NCBI RefSeq assembly: GCF_025515275.1
Contig: NZ_JAOPFU010000029.1
Location: 1 to 54,489 of the forward strand
DNA from: Catenovulum sp. 2E275
GTDB taxonomy: Bacteria > Pseudomonadota > Gammaproteobacteria > Enterobacterales > Alteromonadaceae
Length of the DNA: 54,489 nt
Reading direction: 5' to 3'
The translations under genes were made by a program, and so were the position numbers. Every line of letters begins with the position of its first letter. The stretch's first letter is position 1. The notes below the pieces were generated by a model. It had not been told where the DNA came from and searched no databases. It saw nothing but the letters and a program-made list of their open reading frames with translations. Shown piece after piece: positions 39,144-48,243 of this stretch.

Positions 39144-39767
39144 ATGCCAGCTCGCCGCCCAAACCGCAGTCATGCCCATAAAACAACTCAGCATAAAAAT
39201 ACGGGATTTATCCGAATTATCAGCGGCAGATTCAAAGGCAAAAAACTCCCCGTACAAGACAGCCAAGGGCTACGTCCAACCACTAACAGAGTAAAAGAAA
39301 CTTTATTTAACTGGTTAATGTTTAATGTAAATGGTGCAAAAGTCTTGGACTGTTTTGCAGGCTCTGGATCTTTAGGGTTTGAGGCATTATCCCGCGAGGC
39401 GGCCTCTGTTACTTTGGTTGAAAAGACCCCGCAGGTGGCAAAGCAGTTAAAACAGAATTTGCAGCAAATTACCCAGTCTCAGCATAATACAGATTTGCAA
39501 GCCGAAGTCATTGAGCAAGATTGTTTAACTTTTTTAAACCAATGCCAAAATCAATTTGATCTAGTTTTTATTGATCCGCCTTTTCGATTGGGGTTAGCTG
39601 AAAAAACTTGCCAGTTATTAATACAAAATCATCTTCTAAGCTCAGATGCATTAATTTATGTAGAAACCGAAAGCGAATTAAAAGACATTTTTTGGCCTGC
39701 TAACTGGCAAATTTTAAAAGAAAAAACAGCTGGCCAAGTTTGCTACCGTTTGTTTCAGGTGAGCTAA
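39144..39767 (+). CDS. rsmD: 16S rRNA (guanine966-N2)-methyltransferase RsmD
   Basis: SAM-dependent methylase of G966 in the small ribosomal subunit. ATG 39144 (MPARRPNRSH) is used because AAGGAAAG lies upstream at a good distance; an in-frame codon at 39126 lies before that site. The basic N-terminus leads into IISGRFKGKKLPV; the SAM motif is VLDCFAGSGSLGFEALSR and the catalytic motif FIDPPF. It is divergent from ftsY, as in E. coli. Confidence 0.95.
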   Translation: MPARRPNRSHAHKTTQHKNTGFIRIISGRFKGKKLPVQDSQGLRPTTNRVKETLFNWLMFNVNGAKVLDCFAGSGSLGFEALSREAASVTLVEKTPQVAKQLKQNLQQITQSQHNTDLQAEVIEQDCLTFLNQCQNQFDLVFIDPPFRLGLAEKTCQLLIQNHLLSSDALIYVETESELKDIFWPANWQILKEKTAGQVCYRLFQVS

Positions 39768-39865
39768 CGCTATTTGCCAAAAATACACTTGTTATTCAAA
39801 TTTCACTTTTCAATTGAGCTAAATTCTGCCAGCATAAAATTAACTGAGATTAACTGCGCAATTTT

Positions 39866-41764
39866 ATGACTGATAACCCAAACCTTGTTGATATTGAAAG
39901 GACTTTTTTAATCACGGAAAAGTCAGCTCCCAATGACGTTGTTGATCAAATTATTGAGATAGCGCCAAATTGCAAACTCTTTGAAATTGTCGCTGAAGAC
40001 GTATTATCAGGCAGCACTCAACTACTCGAAACAGATTTATGTATTGTCTATTTACCAGACGAGCTCAATGCGCAGGTTATTCCGGTTTTAGCAAAAGAAG
40101 GCTGTACTATTTCGGTTTTACCACATAAAGAAGCGCCACAAAGTGTGATTGGGTTTGGTGTTCACTTTGATTTAAAAGAAGCAATAAAAGACAGCTTTAG
40201 TTTAGAGCAATACACAGTTGATATGCTTAAATGCAATAACGAGCTAGTATTAAACTCTGTTGAAGTAGGCGACTTTGTTGGTTTAAAACCAATCAGAATG
40301 ACTAAGCCAAGTTTATTAAACCGTTTAAAAAACTTTGGCAAACGACTTAAAGAAATTCACCGTCAAATTCCATTTAAATTAACGCTGACAACCCAAAAAG
40401 GCAAAACCATAACGACTGCGGTTACCGCGATTTCAGTGATTGAGCATTCTAGCAATACCCGTTTTGTCCAGCAGTTAATTGGCGAGTCCAACATTAATGA
40501 CGGCATGTTCCATGCAGTATTTTTAGCGCCACGCAGCTTACGCCAGCTATTATTCGGATTAATTAAAAATATAGTGACTCCTCCGACTAAACTACCCGAA
40601 TTTATTGGTCACGTTAGAACCGGCGGTATGGAGTTAACCACGCAAAAAGAAATAGAATACCGCATTGACGGGCGTGAGCGCCGTGGGGATAAACTCTATT
40701 TTGAAATTCAAAATAAATCTTTGCAATTAGTGCCCGGCCGTTACTTAAAAGTAGACAGAGCCGCGGCTCACGGTAAAGAAGCTTTTAGGACTCAACATTT
40801 ACCAACTGCTGATGCTGTGCCAGAACTGGTGAGTAAAACCTTACCGTGGAATATTCACGCCGGCACTGAAGAGTTTCGTGAGCTTTATCAATCATTACGT
40901 GAGAACGCCAGCACATCGGGTGGTTTTTTAACCTTAATGGCTCTATCTACCATGCTCGCCACTTTAGGTTTATTCGCAAATTCAGCACCGGTCATTATTG
41001 GCGCAATGATTTTAGCCCCGCTAATGGCACCGATAGTTTCGCTGGCGATGAGTACAGTCCGCCAAGATCAAAGTTTAATGACACAATCCAGCAAAACCTT
41101 ACTCAATGGCTTATTGTTGGCATTAAGTTGTGGCTCATTATTATCTTTGATGATCCCGCTTAATTCGCTAACCCAAGAAATGTCAGCACGGGTTTCACCT
41201 AACCTGCTGGATTTAGGGGTAGCTATTATTTCAGGGATAGCCGCTGCTTATGCTAACAGCCGCTCCGAAGTCGCAAAAAGTTTAGCTGGCGTTGCTATCG
41301 CTGTGGCACTTGTTCCGCCGCTGGCAACAACAGGCGTTGCAATTGCATGGATGGATCTGGACATGATTTTAGGTTCATTCCTGCTATTTTTAACTAACCT
41401 TTCTGGCATAGTATTAGCCGCCGCAATTACCTTTTCATGGTTAGGGTTTTCACCATTTCGCCGCGCCCAAAAAGGTTTATTGATTACCGTAATCATTACC
41501 ACCTTAATCTCAATTCCGCTTGCACTCAGTTTTGTTAACATGGTGCAGAACAATACTTGGACAGGCAAAGTGAGTTCGCTGCAATTAAAAGATGCACAAA
41601 TAAAAAATGTAAAAATATTTCATGAGTCGCCTTTATTGGTCAGATTCGACCTAGTTGTGCCGAATTACCCAAGCGAAGTACAAATTGAAGCCATAAAAAA
41701 ACAGCTTGAACAGAGTTTAGAGCGACCGGTTGAACTGGAAATGACACTCGTGATCAGGCGTTAA
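39866..41764 (+). CDS. DUF389 membrane protein with lipid-kinase-like N-terminal region
   Basis: 632 residues. The first 315 or so residues form a soluble region whose IVYLPDELNAQVIPVLAKEGCTI, LPHKEAP and NELVLNSVEVGDFVGLKP stretches recall the diacylglycerol-kinase catalytic fold, although key glycine motifs are poorly kept. The rest is a DUF389/TIGR00341 domain: SLRENASTSGGFLTLMALST, then five to six helices with ANSAPVIIGAMILAPLMAPI. A soluble C-terminal tail of about 65 residues follows. Function is unknown for the DUF389 family. The kinase resemblance is my inference and could be only structural. Confidence 0.75.
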   Translation: MTDNPNLVDIERTFLITEKSAPNDVVDQIIEIAPNCKLFEIVAEDVLSGSTQLLETDLCIVYLPDELNAQVIPVLAKEGCTISVLPHKEAPQSVIGFGVHFDLKEAIKDSFSLEQYTVDMLKCNNELVLNSVEVGDFVGLKPIRMTKPSLLNRLKNFGKRLKEIHRQIPFKLTLTTQKGKTITTAVTAISVIEHSSNTRFVQQLIGESNINDGMFHAVFLAPRSLRQLLFGLIKNIVTPPTKLPEFIGHVRTGGMELTTQKEIEYRIDGRERRGDKLYFEIQNKSLQLVPGRYLKVDRAAAHGKEAFRTQHLPTADAVPELVSKTLPWNIHAGTEEFRELYQSLRENASTSGGFLTLMALSTMLATLGLFANSAPVIIGAMILAPLMAPIVSLAMSTVRQDQSLMTQSSKTLLNGLLLALSCGSLLSLMIPLNSLTQEMSARVSPNLLDLGVAIISGIAAAYANSRSEVAKSLAGVAIAVALVPPLATTGVAIAWMDLDMILGSFLLFLTNLSGIVLAAAITFSWLGFSPFRRAQKGLLITVIITTLISIPLALSFVNMVQNNTWTGKVSSLQLKDAQIKNVKIFHESPLLVRFDLVVPNYPSEVQIEAIKKQLEQSLERPVELEMTLVIRR

Positions 41765-41890
41765 ACTGACAAAATCTGAATTTCGTCAAGATAACTGTTC
41801 AATTTTTGATTAATTTTTTATGAAAGTAGATACATTTTAAGCGACAAGTTAGTTATTTTACTGCTAAAATGAATCTGCAACAGAAAAGTA

Positions 41891-41906
41891 TCCCGTTTTT
41901 TTGGGA
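41891..41906 (+). promoter_or_regulatory. Small hairpin in the cold-shock gene leader
   Basis: TCCC and GGGA pair around a G/T-rich loop, about 30 bp before the ATG. The ribosome-binding site AAAGAGAAAG follows. The leader from the previous gene is about 170 bp, long enough for a temperature-responsive 5' region as in cspA mRNAs, but no cold-box match was seen. Confidence 0.3.
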
Positions 41907-41936
41907 GCTTAGTTTTTTAGAAAGAAAGAGAAAGCA

Positions 41937-42146
41937 ATGTCAAATCAAGTAACAGGAACAGTGAAGTGGTTCAATGATGAAAAAGGTTTTGGATTCATTG
42001 AGCAAGAAGGCGGTAAAGATGTGTTTGTACACTTTAGTGCTATTCAGGCAAACGGACGTAAAACTTTAAAAGATGGCCAACAAGTGACTATGACAGTTAC
42101 TCAAGGTCAAAAAGGCCCACAAGCTGAGAACGTAGTTCCAGTTTAA
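41937..42146 (+). CDS. Cold-shock protein (CspA family)
   Basis: 69-residue single-stranded nucleic acid-binding protein acting as an RNA chaperone. RNP1 KGFGFIEQ at about 16-23 and RNP2 VFVHFS at about 29-34 are both present. The family is multi-copy in gammaproteobacteria, so the exact csp letter cannot be assigned. It has a purine-rich ribosome-binding site and is monocistronic. Confidence 0.95.
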   Translation: MSNQVTGTVKWFNDEKGFGFIEQEGGKDVFVHFSAIQANGRKTLKDGQQVTMTVTQGQKGPQAENVVPV

Positions 42147-42467
42147 TAAGCACTCGACTTAAATCGACACCCAGTCGGTCGTTTTTATTCAGTGCTTAGG
42201 CTCCATAATAAACAAAGACCGACTTTATCCCCTCTTTAAATCTCTCTGCAATTAAATTAAACAATAACAAACCTACCTTAATTTATGTTCCAACTATGGT
42301 AGACAAAAAAAATAGCCCGCTGGGCAAATTTTCTTATATGTAATTCAGCTTATTTAGATATTCTTCAATATTTTTTATTCATTCAATCCGGTTTTATTTT
42401 CCTGAGTTAAAAATTCCGTATAATGAATTACAGAACATCTGTTTATTCAACCCTTTAGGAGTTAAAT
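42147..42467. other. Intergenic region after the cold-shock gene
   Basis: About 320 bp. AGTCGGTC (42173-42180) followed by GTTTTTATTC could be part of a weak terminator for the cold-shock gene. Its reverse complement GACCGACT recurs at 42217-42224, 36 bases on. The remainder is AT-rich, ending in TAGGAG (42456-42461), the ribosome-binding site of yqhA. Confidence 0.5.
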
Positions 42468-42956
42468 TTGGAAAAGTTTTTTGAAAACTTACTTTATTCT
42501 GCCCGTTGGTTATTAGCCCCTTTATATTTGGGACTGAGTTTGGCATTAGTTGCTTTAACGGTTAAATTCTTTCAGGAAATCTGGCATTTATTTCCAGTGT
42601 TATTTTCGTTAAAAGAAACAGATTTAATTTTAACTATCTTGTCTTTAATTGATATTTCACTGGTCGGTGGTTTATTAGTTATGGTGATGCTATCTGGTTA
42701 TGAAAACTTTGTCAGCCAGATTGATATTGAGTCTGGCCGCGAAAAGCTGGGCTGGTTAGGTAAGGTTGACTCTGGCACCTTAAAAACTAAGGTAGCGGCG
42801 TCTATTGTGGCGATATCGTCGATTCATTTGCTCAAAATATTTATGAATGCAGACAAAATAGAAACCGAAAAAATGATGTGGTATGTCATTATCCACCTCA
42901 CTTTTGTCGCTTCTGCTTTTATTATGGGTTATTTAGATAAAATTAATCGCCACTAA
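42468..42956 (+). CDS. yqhA: UPF0114 family membrane protein YqhA
   Basis: 162 residues with four hydrophobic segments. The N-terminus [19 protein letters not shown] and the [21 protein letters not shown]-type region are diagnostic for UPF0114/TIGR00645. The start codon is TTG at 42468, fixed by TAGGAG just upstream and the family's usual MEK(F) start. The stop codon lies in the loop of the following terminator. Function unknown. Confidence 0.9.
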   Translation: MEKFFENLLYSARWLLAPLYLGLSLALVALTVKFFQEIWHLFPVLFSLKETDLILTILSLIDISLVGGLLVMVMLSGYENFVSQIDIESGREKLGWLGKVDSGTLKTKVAASIVAISSIHLLKIFMNADKIETEKMMWYVIIHLTFVASAFIMGYLDKINRH

Positions 42957-42970
42957 GGCGATTAATTTTT
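42939..42970. terminator. Bidirectional terminator with the yqhA stop codon in its loop
   Basis: AAAATTAATCGCC pairs with GGCGATTAATTTT around ACTAA, which includes the TAA stop of yqhA. T-runs on both strands serve yqhA and the convergent Nudix gene. Confidence 0.88.
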
Positions 42971-42980
42971 TAAAGTTAAA

Positions 42981-43529
42981 CTAAAAATAGCCTAACTGCT
43001 TTAACTTTAATAAGGCAGCAACACTAATTGCATCGTGAATTCGGCCTTGCATAACATAATCAAAAGCCTGACTCAGCGGCATTTTTACTAGCTGTAAGGC
43101 TTCGGTATCTTCCGGCTCGGCTTCACCCATTTCTAAACCTTTAGCCAAATAAACAATTGCCTGATCATCGGTTGATGAATTAGAAAGCGACATTTCTAAG
43201 AAGGGTGTTAACGTTTGTGCGGTTAAACCAGCTTCTTCTTTTAATTCCCGTCTAGCACACTCTTCCGGCAATTCGCCTTTAGGGCAACCACCCTCAATAA
43301 TTTCCCAGCTATATTTTTGTAGTGGGTAACGCCATTGTCCTACCAGCCAAGTATTCCCATCTTCATCAACCGGGACAATGCCCACAGCTGAGTTTTGAAA
43401 TTCAACCACACTATAAATACCATCGGTTCCGGCGGGCGTGATAACTTTATCTTCGCGGACTTTAATCCACGGGCTTTGATAAATATCTTCGCTTGATTTA
43501 ACTTTCCACGGATTACCTTCGTCTTTCAT
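42981..43529 (-). CDS. Nudix hydrolase, probable ADP-ribose pyrophosphatase
   Basis: 182 residues. The Nudix box is complete and matches GX5EX7REUXEEXGU (residues about 80-102): GGCPKGELPEECARREL, then KEEAGL. Upstream is VGQWRYPLQKYSWEIIEGG, typical for the ADP-ribose/sugar-nucleotide branch. It probably cleaves ADP-ribose or related NDP-sugars. It is divergent from tesB with about 110 bp between the starts. Substrate specificity is inferred. Confidence 0.9.
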   Translation of the reverse strand: MKDEGNPWKVKSSEDIYQSPWIKVREDKVITPAGTDGIYSVVEFQNSAVGIVPVDEDGNTWLVGQWRYPLQKYSWEIIEGGCPKGELPEECARRELKEEAGLTAQTLTPFLEMSLSNSSTDDQAIVYLAKGLEMGEAEPEDTEALQLVKMPLSQAFDYVMQGRIHDAISVAALLKLKQLGYF

Positions 43530-43638
43530 TATCGTTCCTTTAGAATCACTCTGTGCAGAGCTGAGCTTACCATATTGTACCTTGCAATAAAGTGAACTGG
43601 GCTTATGATCTATAAATCAATTTATTGTGGGGTTAAAT

Positions 43639-44499
43639 ATGAGCCAGGTTTTAAATGAGTTAATTGATTTATTAGCGCTAGAGAAAATAGAAAAAGGAAT
43701 TTATCGTGGTCAATCTCAGGATTTAGGATTTGGCGCTGTATTTGGTGGGCAAGTTTTAGGACAAGCCTTATCAGCGGCTCAACAAAGCGCGCCGGACGAT
43801 AGACACTTACATTCTTTTCACTCTTATTTTTTACGCTCTGGCGATGTTAAACATCCCATTGTTTATAAAGTTGATGTTATTAGAGACGGAAAAAGCTTTT
43901 GCACCCGCAGAGTGGAAGCAATTCAACATGGCTTACCCATTTTTTATTTAACGGCCTCATTTCAAAAGCTAGAATCGGGTTTTGAGCATCAGTCAACTAT
44001 GCCTGAAGTAAAAGGCCCTGACGGGTTAACCTCTGAACTTGAATTAGCTCGGCAGTTTCAACAATATATTCCGCCTAGCATCAGAGATAAATTTATTAGT
44101 GATAAACCACTTGAGTTCAGAGCAGTTGAGCCATTAAACCCGTTAGCACCTGAAAAAGCCCAGCCGCGCCGTCACTTTTGGGTAAAAGCAAATGGACAAA
44201 TTGCTGATAACAGCCAGATGAATAAATATTTGCTGGCTTATGCCTCTGATTTTAATTTTTTAGTTACTTCGTTATTGCCACATGCCAGAACCTTTATTGA
44301 TCCTAAAATGCAGGTTGCAACTTTAGATCATTCGATGTGGTTTCATCGTGATTTTAGTTTAAATGACTGGTTATTATTTGCGATTGATAGTCCGTCAGCA
44401 TCAGGAGCCAGAGGATTTGTCCGTGGTGAATTCTATAATTTACAGGGCAAACTGGTAGCGTCTTGCGCTCAGGAAGGCGTAATCAGAGATAGGGGTTAA
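43639..44499 (+). CDS. tesB: Acyl-CoA thioesterase II TesB
   Basis: Double hot-dog acyl-CoA thioesterase, hydrolysing medium- and long-chain acyl-CoA. ATG 43639 (MSQVLNELIDLL) is used because GGGG precedes it; an in-frame codon at 43627 is less likely. It has 286 residues as in E. coli. Conserved blocks: GQVLGQALSAAQ, SFHSYFLRSGD, YASDFNFL with the active Asp, LDHSMWFHRDF, and a C-terminal QEGVIRDR with the active Gln. It could act with FadBA in fatty-acid turnover. Confidence 0.95.
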   Translation: MSQVLNELIDLLALEKIEKGIYRGQSQDLGFGAVFGGQVLGQALSAAQQSAPDDRHLHSFHSYFLRSGDVKHPIVYKVDVIRDGKSFCTRRVEAIQHGLPIFYLTASFQKLESGFEHQSTMPEVKGPDGLTSELELARQFQQYIPPSIRDKFISDKPLEFRAVEPLNPLAPEKAQPRRHFWVKANGQIADNSQMNKYLLAYASDFNFLVTSLLPHARTFIDPKMQVATLDHSMWFHRDFSLNDWLLFAIDSPSASGARGFVRGEFYNLQGKLVASCAQEGVIRDRG

Positions 44500-44511
44500 T
44501 TCAACCGAAAC

Positions 44512-44562
44512 CGTGGCTAATTACCTGCGCAATTCGCATTTACTGCGCTCGCTATTAACCAC
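44512..44562. repeat. Imperfect inverted repeat downstream of tesB
   Basis: CGTGGCTAAT and ATTAACCACG form arms with one mismatch, and an inner TGCGC/GCGC pair lies between them (TGCGCAATTCGCA). It lies between convergent tesB and the RidA gene. No U-run follows, so it is not a classic terminator. Confidence 0.35.
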
Positions 44563-44589
44563 GAATTAAAGTGATTGCTGCTGATTAAC

Positions 44590-44940
44590 TTATACTTTTT
44601 CGGCTGCAATCACAGATATTTCAACTAACAAAGCCTCTCTTGCCATAGCAGCTTGCACACATGCTCGTGCAGGCGCAAAACCTTGAGGTATCCATGCATC
44701 CCACACCGCATTCATTGGTGCAAAGTCAGCCATATCTTTTAAATAAATAGTCGCAGATAAAATATGTTCTTTATCACTACCCGCTTGGGTTAATAAGGCA
44801 TCCACCTTATCTAACATGGTTTGTGTTTGTTCAGTAATATCTTTTGTTGCATCTGCACAAACTTGTCCACATAAATAAATGGTGCCTTGATGTTTTACAA
44901 TTCGGCTCATTCTTGCGCCGGTTTCGATTCTTTCAATCAT
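44590..44940 (-). CDS. RidA-family protein (YjgF/YER057c/UK114)
   Basis: 116 residues from ATG 44940 ([15 protein letters not shown]). A longer frame to 45000 would translate the repeat at 44962-44980, so it is rejected. The family deaminates reactive enamine/imine intermediates. The signature [19 protein letters not shown] and the conserved Arg in [12 protein letters not shown] are present, with the C-terminal LVEISVIA strand. The [19 protein letters not shown] start looks like the Rid4-7 group rather than archetypal RidA, so no symbol is given. Confidence 0.85.
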   Translation of the reverse strand: MIERIETGARMSRIVKHQGTIYLCGQVCADATKDITEQTQTMLDKVDALLTQAGSDKEHILSATIYLKDMADFAPMNAVWDAWIPQGFAPARACVQAAMAREALLVEISVIAAEKV

Positions 44941-44961
44941 GTTGACTACCCGTAAAATAAC

Positions 44962-44980
44962 ACCCAAATAGCTTGGGTAT
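44962..44980. repeat. Dispersed TATACCCAAGC-type hairpin repeat, copy 3
   Basis: ACCCAA (44962-44967) pairs with TTGGGT (44973-44978). In reverse complement 44971-44980 is exactly ATACCCAAGC, the core of copy 1. Confidence 0.55.
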
Positions 44981-45020
44981 AAAACCAAGTATTGTAACAA
45001 ATATCGCGGCTAAGTTGGGG

Positions 45021-47252
45021 CTATTTATCCTGATGTGAGTAACTACCATCCCATACATCAAGGTTTTGCTGGCTCAGCACATCGATCCGGGCTAAAAATA
45101 TTTGATAGACTTTATATTGGGTTTGTTCAAATAAACTGGTAAAGAGTAATCTGGCATTTTCCCAGTCTTGCGCAAAATAAGCACGATACGCTAACTCGTG
45201 TAAATGCATTACTTGCTCGTCTAAAAATTTTATGGGTTGATAAACAGAAATCGCCTGCTGTTTGCCCTTTACTTTCACTTTATCAATTAACAGATATTTA
45301 AATTCAGTAGCCGTTTGTTTGGTTTTTTGACTGACTAAAAAATTAACGCCATAAAACTTAGTCAGGCTCTCTAGTCGGCTGGCTAAGTTAACTGAGTCAC
45401 CAATAACGGTATAAGCTCGCCTAAACTCAGATCCCATATCGCCAACATTCATTTCGCCGGTATTAATACCAATACCAATTTCAATTTTTGGCCACCCTTT
45501 TTTGGCAAATTCGGCATTAATTTTTCTGGTTGCTTCAATCATTTCAAATGCGGCATCAATAGCGTGTTGGCAGTGTTTTGGATCATTAAGTGGTGCGCCC
45601 CAAAATGCCATCACCATATCACCCACATATTTATCTATTGTGCCCTGATTATCTAAAATAATTTTGGTAATTGGTGATAAATATTCATTTAAGAGTTGCT
45701 TTACCTCACCAGCAGAAAGTCCTTCTGAAATTCGGGTAAAATCACGAATATCAGCAAATAATACAGTCATTTGTTTACGCTCACCGGCAAAACTGACTTT
45801 ATTTGGTGAAGCTAACATTTTATCAATATGCGCAGCCGGCACATATTGTTCAAAATAGTTTTTAATTTTATTTTTTTGAAAGCTTTCAGCCAAATAACCT
45901 GAAATTAGATTAATCAGGCTAATTCCAAAAATCAGTAACAAACAACCGGTCAGCGGAAGCACTAACCGCCAATAATGCCACAATAATAAGTTAAGCCCGA
46001 TGCAAGCAGCTATTGTAACAGTTGCCACTAAAATCATTGCAATTGAGTTCAACCGATTTAAAAACAAGCTTAGTAATAAACCAACCAGCAATAAAAATAG
46101 GGTAATAATAGCATCAACACTATCTGGCTCGGTTAATAAAATTTCAGGGTGTAGCAAGCCATAAGCAATATTGGCATGCACCTCAACTCCCGGATATTGC
46201 ATCCCTACAGGTGTTTCAATTAAGTCAGCCAACCCTGCGGCGGAAGTACCAACAAAAGCAATAGCCCCCGCTAAATTTTCAGGATCTACCCTGTCATTAA
46301 TAACATCTGTCGCCGAAATATAACGAAAGCTAGCTTGTTTGCCTTGATAAGGTATCCAGATCCGGCCATAAGCGTCGGTTGGAACAAAGCTCTGGTTTAG
46401 CCATAAACCTGTTATAAACGCATAATCTCCGGCGGGTTTACTTTCGACTTTAATTTGATTCTCAAATGAATATGTTCTAACCGCTTCCAGTGCTAAAGAT
46501 GGATAAATATTGTCTTTATGTCTTAACAGTAAAGCCGCTCGGCGAATAGAGCCATCATCGTCCGGAATTGAATTAATAAAGCCTTGGTTAAACCTAAATG
46601 AATCCGTTTCATACTGAATTTTAAGTTTATCAATTGCGGCACGCATAGTTGATTTACTCAACACTGACGTTTGCTGTGCGGTAACATTAGCGGGCGTTAA
46701 TACCACAGAGGTTTGCAGGTTATCATGCTGGACAATATGTTGAGGTTGCCGCATGCCCGAATCATCCAATTGCATCGCCAGTACTGAATCTGTTTTTGCT
46801 AGACTATTGGCAAATATTAAATCGGCATCAAATTTAGAACGAATTTGCACCAATTGCTGTTTAGTTTGTGGCGATAAATAAAGGGAATAAAGAATTTCTT
46901 CAACCGGATTATGTTGAGTTTCGCTAAACATAATATCAAAAGCCACTACAGCAGTATTAGCTGCAGCAAGTTTATCAACAAGTATGGCCAGCGTTTTTCT
47001 ATCCCAAGGGAAACGCCCTTGCTCGGCAATTGATTTTTCATCGATATCAACAATCACAATTTTGGTCTGTGAATGATTTTGAGCCGGTAAAGCAATAGAT
47101 TGATTTAACAAATTTAAGCGTAAATCGTATAAAATACCCTCTAGCTTATTTAGGGTAATTTTTGCAGGTGAAGTATTGGCAGATAGCTGCCACAAAATAA
47201 TAAATGCAGTGAGTATAATTCCTAACAATATTGTTAAGGGCTTTAATTTCAT
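45021..47252 (-). CDS. CHASE2-domain class III adenylate/guanylate cyclase
   Basis: 743 residues. One membrane helix (about 7-27), a large periplasmic CHASE2 sensor (about 30-375, with DIDEKSIAEQGRFPWDR and AFDIMFSE motifs), three helices (about 378-455), then a cytoplasmic class III cyclase domain. Metal-binding aspartates occur in LFADIRDF (about 500) and KYVGDMVMAFWG (about 544), and the transition-state Asn and Arg in VIGDSVNLASRLE, so it should be active. A short helical extension ends it. The start overlaps the MBL hydrolase gene by ATGA, so translation is coupled. Whether the product is cAMP or cGMP cannot be settled here. Confidence 0.92.
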   Translation of the reverse strand: MKLKPLTILLGIILTAFIILWQLSANTSPAKITLNKLEGILYDLRLNLLNQSIALPAQNHSQTKIVIVDIDEKSIAEQGRFPWDRKTLAILVDKLAAANTAVVAFDIMFSETQHNPVEEILYSLYLSPQTKQQLVQIRSKFDADLIFANSLAKTDSVLAMQLDDSGMRQPQHIVQHDNLQTSVVLTPANVTAQQTSVLSKSTMRAAIDKLKIQYETDSFRFNQGFINSIPDDDGSIRRAALLLRHKDNIYPSLALEAVRTYSFENQIKVESKPAGDYAFITGLWLNQSFVPTDAYGRIWIPYQGKQASFRYISATDVINDRVDPENLAGAIAFVGTSAAGLADLIETPVGMQYPGVEVHANIAYGLLHPEILLTEPDSVDAIITLFLLLVGLLLSLFLNRLNSIAMILVATVTIAACIGLNLLLWHYWRLVLPLTGCLLLIFGISLINLISGYLAESFQKNKIKNYFEQYVPAAHIDKMLASPNKVSFAGERKQMTVLFADIRDFTRISEGLSAGEVKQLLNEYLSPITKIILDNQGTIDKYVGDMVMAFWGAPLNDPKHCQHAIDAAFEMIEATRKINAEFAKKGWPKIEIGIGINTGEMNVGDMGSEFRRAYTVIGDSVNLASRLESLTKFYGVNFLVSQKTKQTATEFKYLLIDKVKVKGKQQAISVYQPIKFLDEQVMHLHELAYRAYFAQDWENARLLFTSLFEQTQYKVYQIFLARIDVLSQQNLDVWDGSYSHQDK

Positions 47253-48094
47253 CCGTTTAACTCAATAACCATGCCTTCTGCCGCTGCAAAAATATCAATC
47301 TCAAATTCTTCATGTTCGGTTAAATACTGATCAATTGCAATTAATTGCCGATCAATATGTTGATCTGTCCGGCTAATATCATGGCTATATAAAGCACATT
47401 GTTTTACTTTTGCCTGACATGCTAACTCCACAGTTTGCTCAATCACGCTGTGTCCCCAGCCATGCTTAAACGGCATATCCTGCTCTGCATATTGAGCATC
47501 ATGGATTAATAAATCAACCGACTGTAAAAAACTTAACCATTCGTTATAGCTGGTTTCTTGAGGATACGGCGGTGCCAGTTCGTTATCAGTAATATATGCC
47601 AGCTTAATCCCATTATCTTCAATTAAATATGCGCTGCCTCCGCCGGGATGATTAATTTTTGTGCGGGAGATATTAGCGCTGCCGATTTTCCAGTTATCTT
47701 GCCCATTTAAATAAGAGAAACGAATATCGGCTGATAATTGTTGATAGCTAATAGGAAACCAAGTGGCTGACATTTGCTCTAAAATAGCAGTGTCTTGTTT
47801 AGGCTCAGTTAACCCTGGAGTGATCTGAATTTGACGCCCTTGCTGATAGGCCGGACGGAAAAAAGGAAACCCTTGAATATGATCCCAGTGATTATGAGTT
47901 AACAACAAATGAATTGGCGTATCTTTTTGCGCAAGTTTTTCGCCTAAAGGAACGATTCCCGTCCCGGAATCTAATACTATATCTGTTCCGTCAGTCAGCT
48001 CAATATGAACACAAGCAGTATTGCCCCCATACTTGGTAAATTCAGCGCCAACGGCTGGCATTGATCCTCTAACGCCATAAAATGTAACTATCAT
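47249..48094 (-). CDS. Metallo-beta-lactamase-fold hydrolase
   Basis: 281 residues. HxHxDH is present as HNHWDH (67-72), preceded by the VLDSGTGIVPLG block and followed by INHPGGGSAYLIED and LLIHDAQY, which supply later metal ligands. The opening MIVTFYGVRGSMPAVG is that of the phosphodiesterase-like branch of the fold. Coupling by ATGA to the cyclase gene suggests that it acts on the same signal, perhaps hydrolysing a cyclic nucleotide; that is a hypothesis, not a family fact. Confidence 0.85.
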   Translation of the reverse strand: MIVTFYGVRGSMPAVGAEFTKYGGNTACVHIELTDGTDIVLDSGTGIVPLGEKLAQKDTPIHLLLTHNHWDHIQGFPFFRPAYQQGRQIQITPGLTEPKQDTAILEQMSATWFPISYQQLSADIRFSYLNGQDNWKIGSANISRTKINHPGGGSAYLIEDNGIKLAYITDNELAPPYPQETSYNEWLSFLQSVDLLIHDAQYAEQDMPFKHGWGHSVIEQTVELACQAKVKQCALYSHDISRTDQHIDRQLIAIDQYLTEHEEFEIDIFAAAEGMVIELNG

Positions 48095-48243
48095 ACTTAA
48101 TCCACATTGCAGTTTGCATTACTTTAATAATAATTTTTATAGCAAAACTTAGCTGTGAACACTTTCTCAAATGTGTACACTCAATAAAAATATTGCGCCA
48201 AATTTGTAATTTACAATTAATTTGACGCTAACTAAACCTGTTG

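Noticed and set aside
42173-42224. AGTCGGTC/GACCGACT as a terminator of the cold-shock gene
   Set aside because: The arms are 36 bases apart with no U-run after the second arm; kept only as an intergenic remark.
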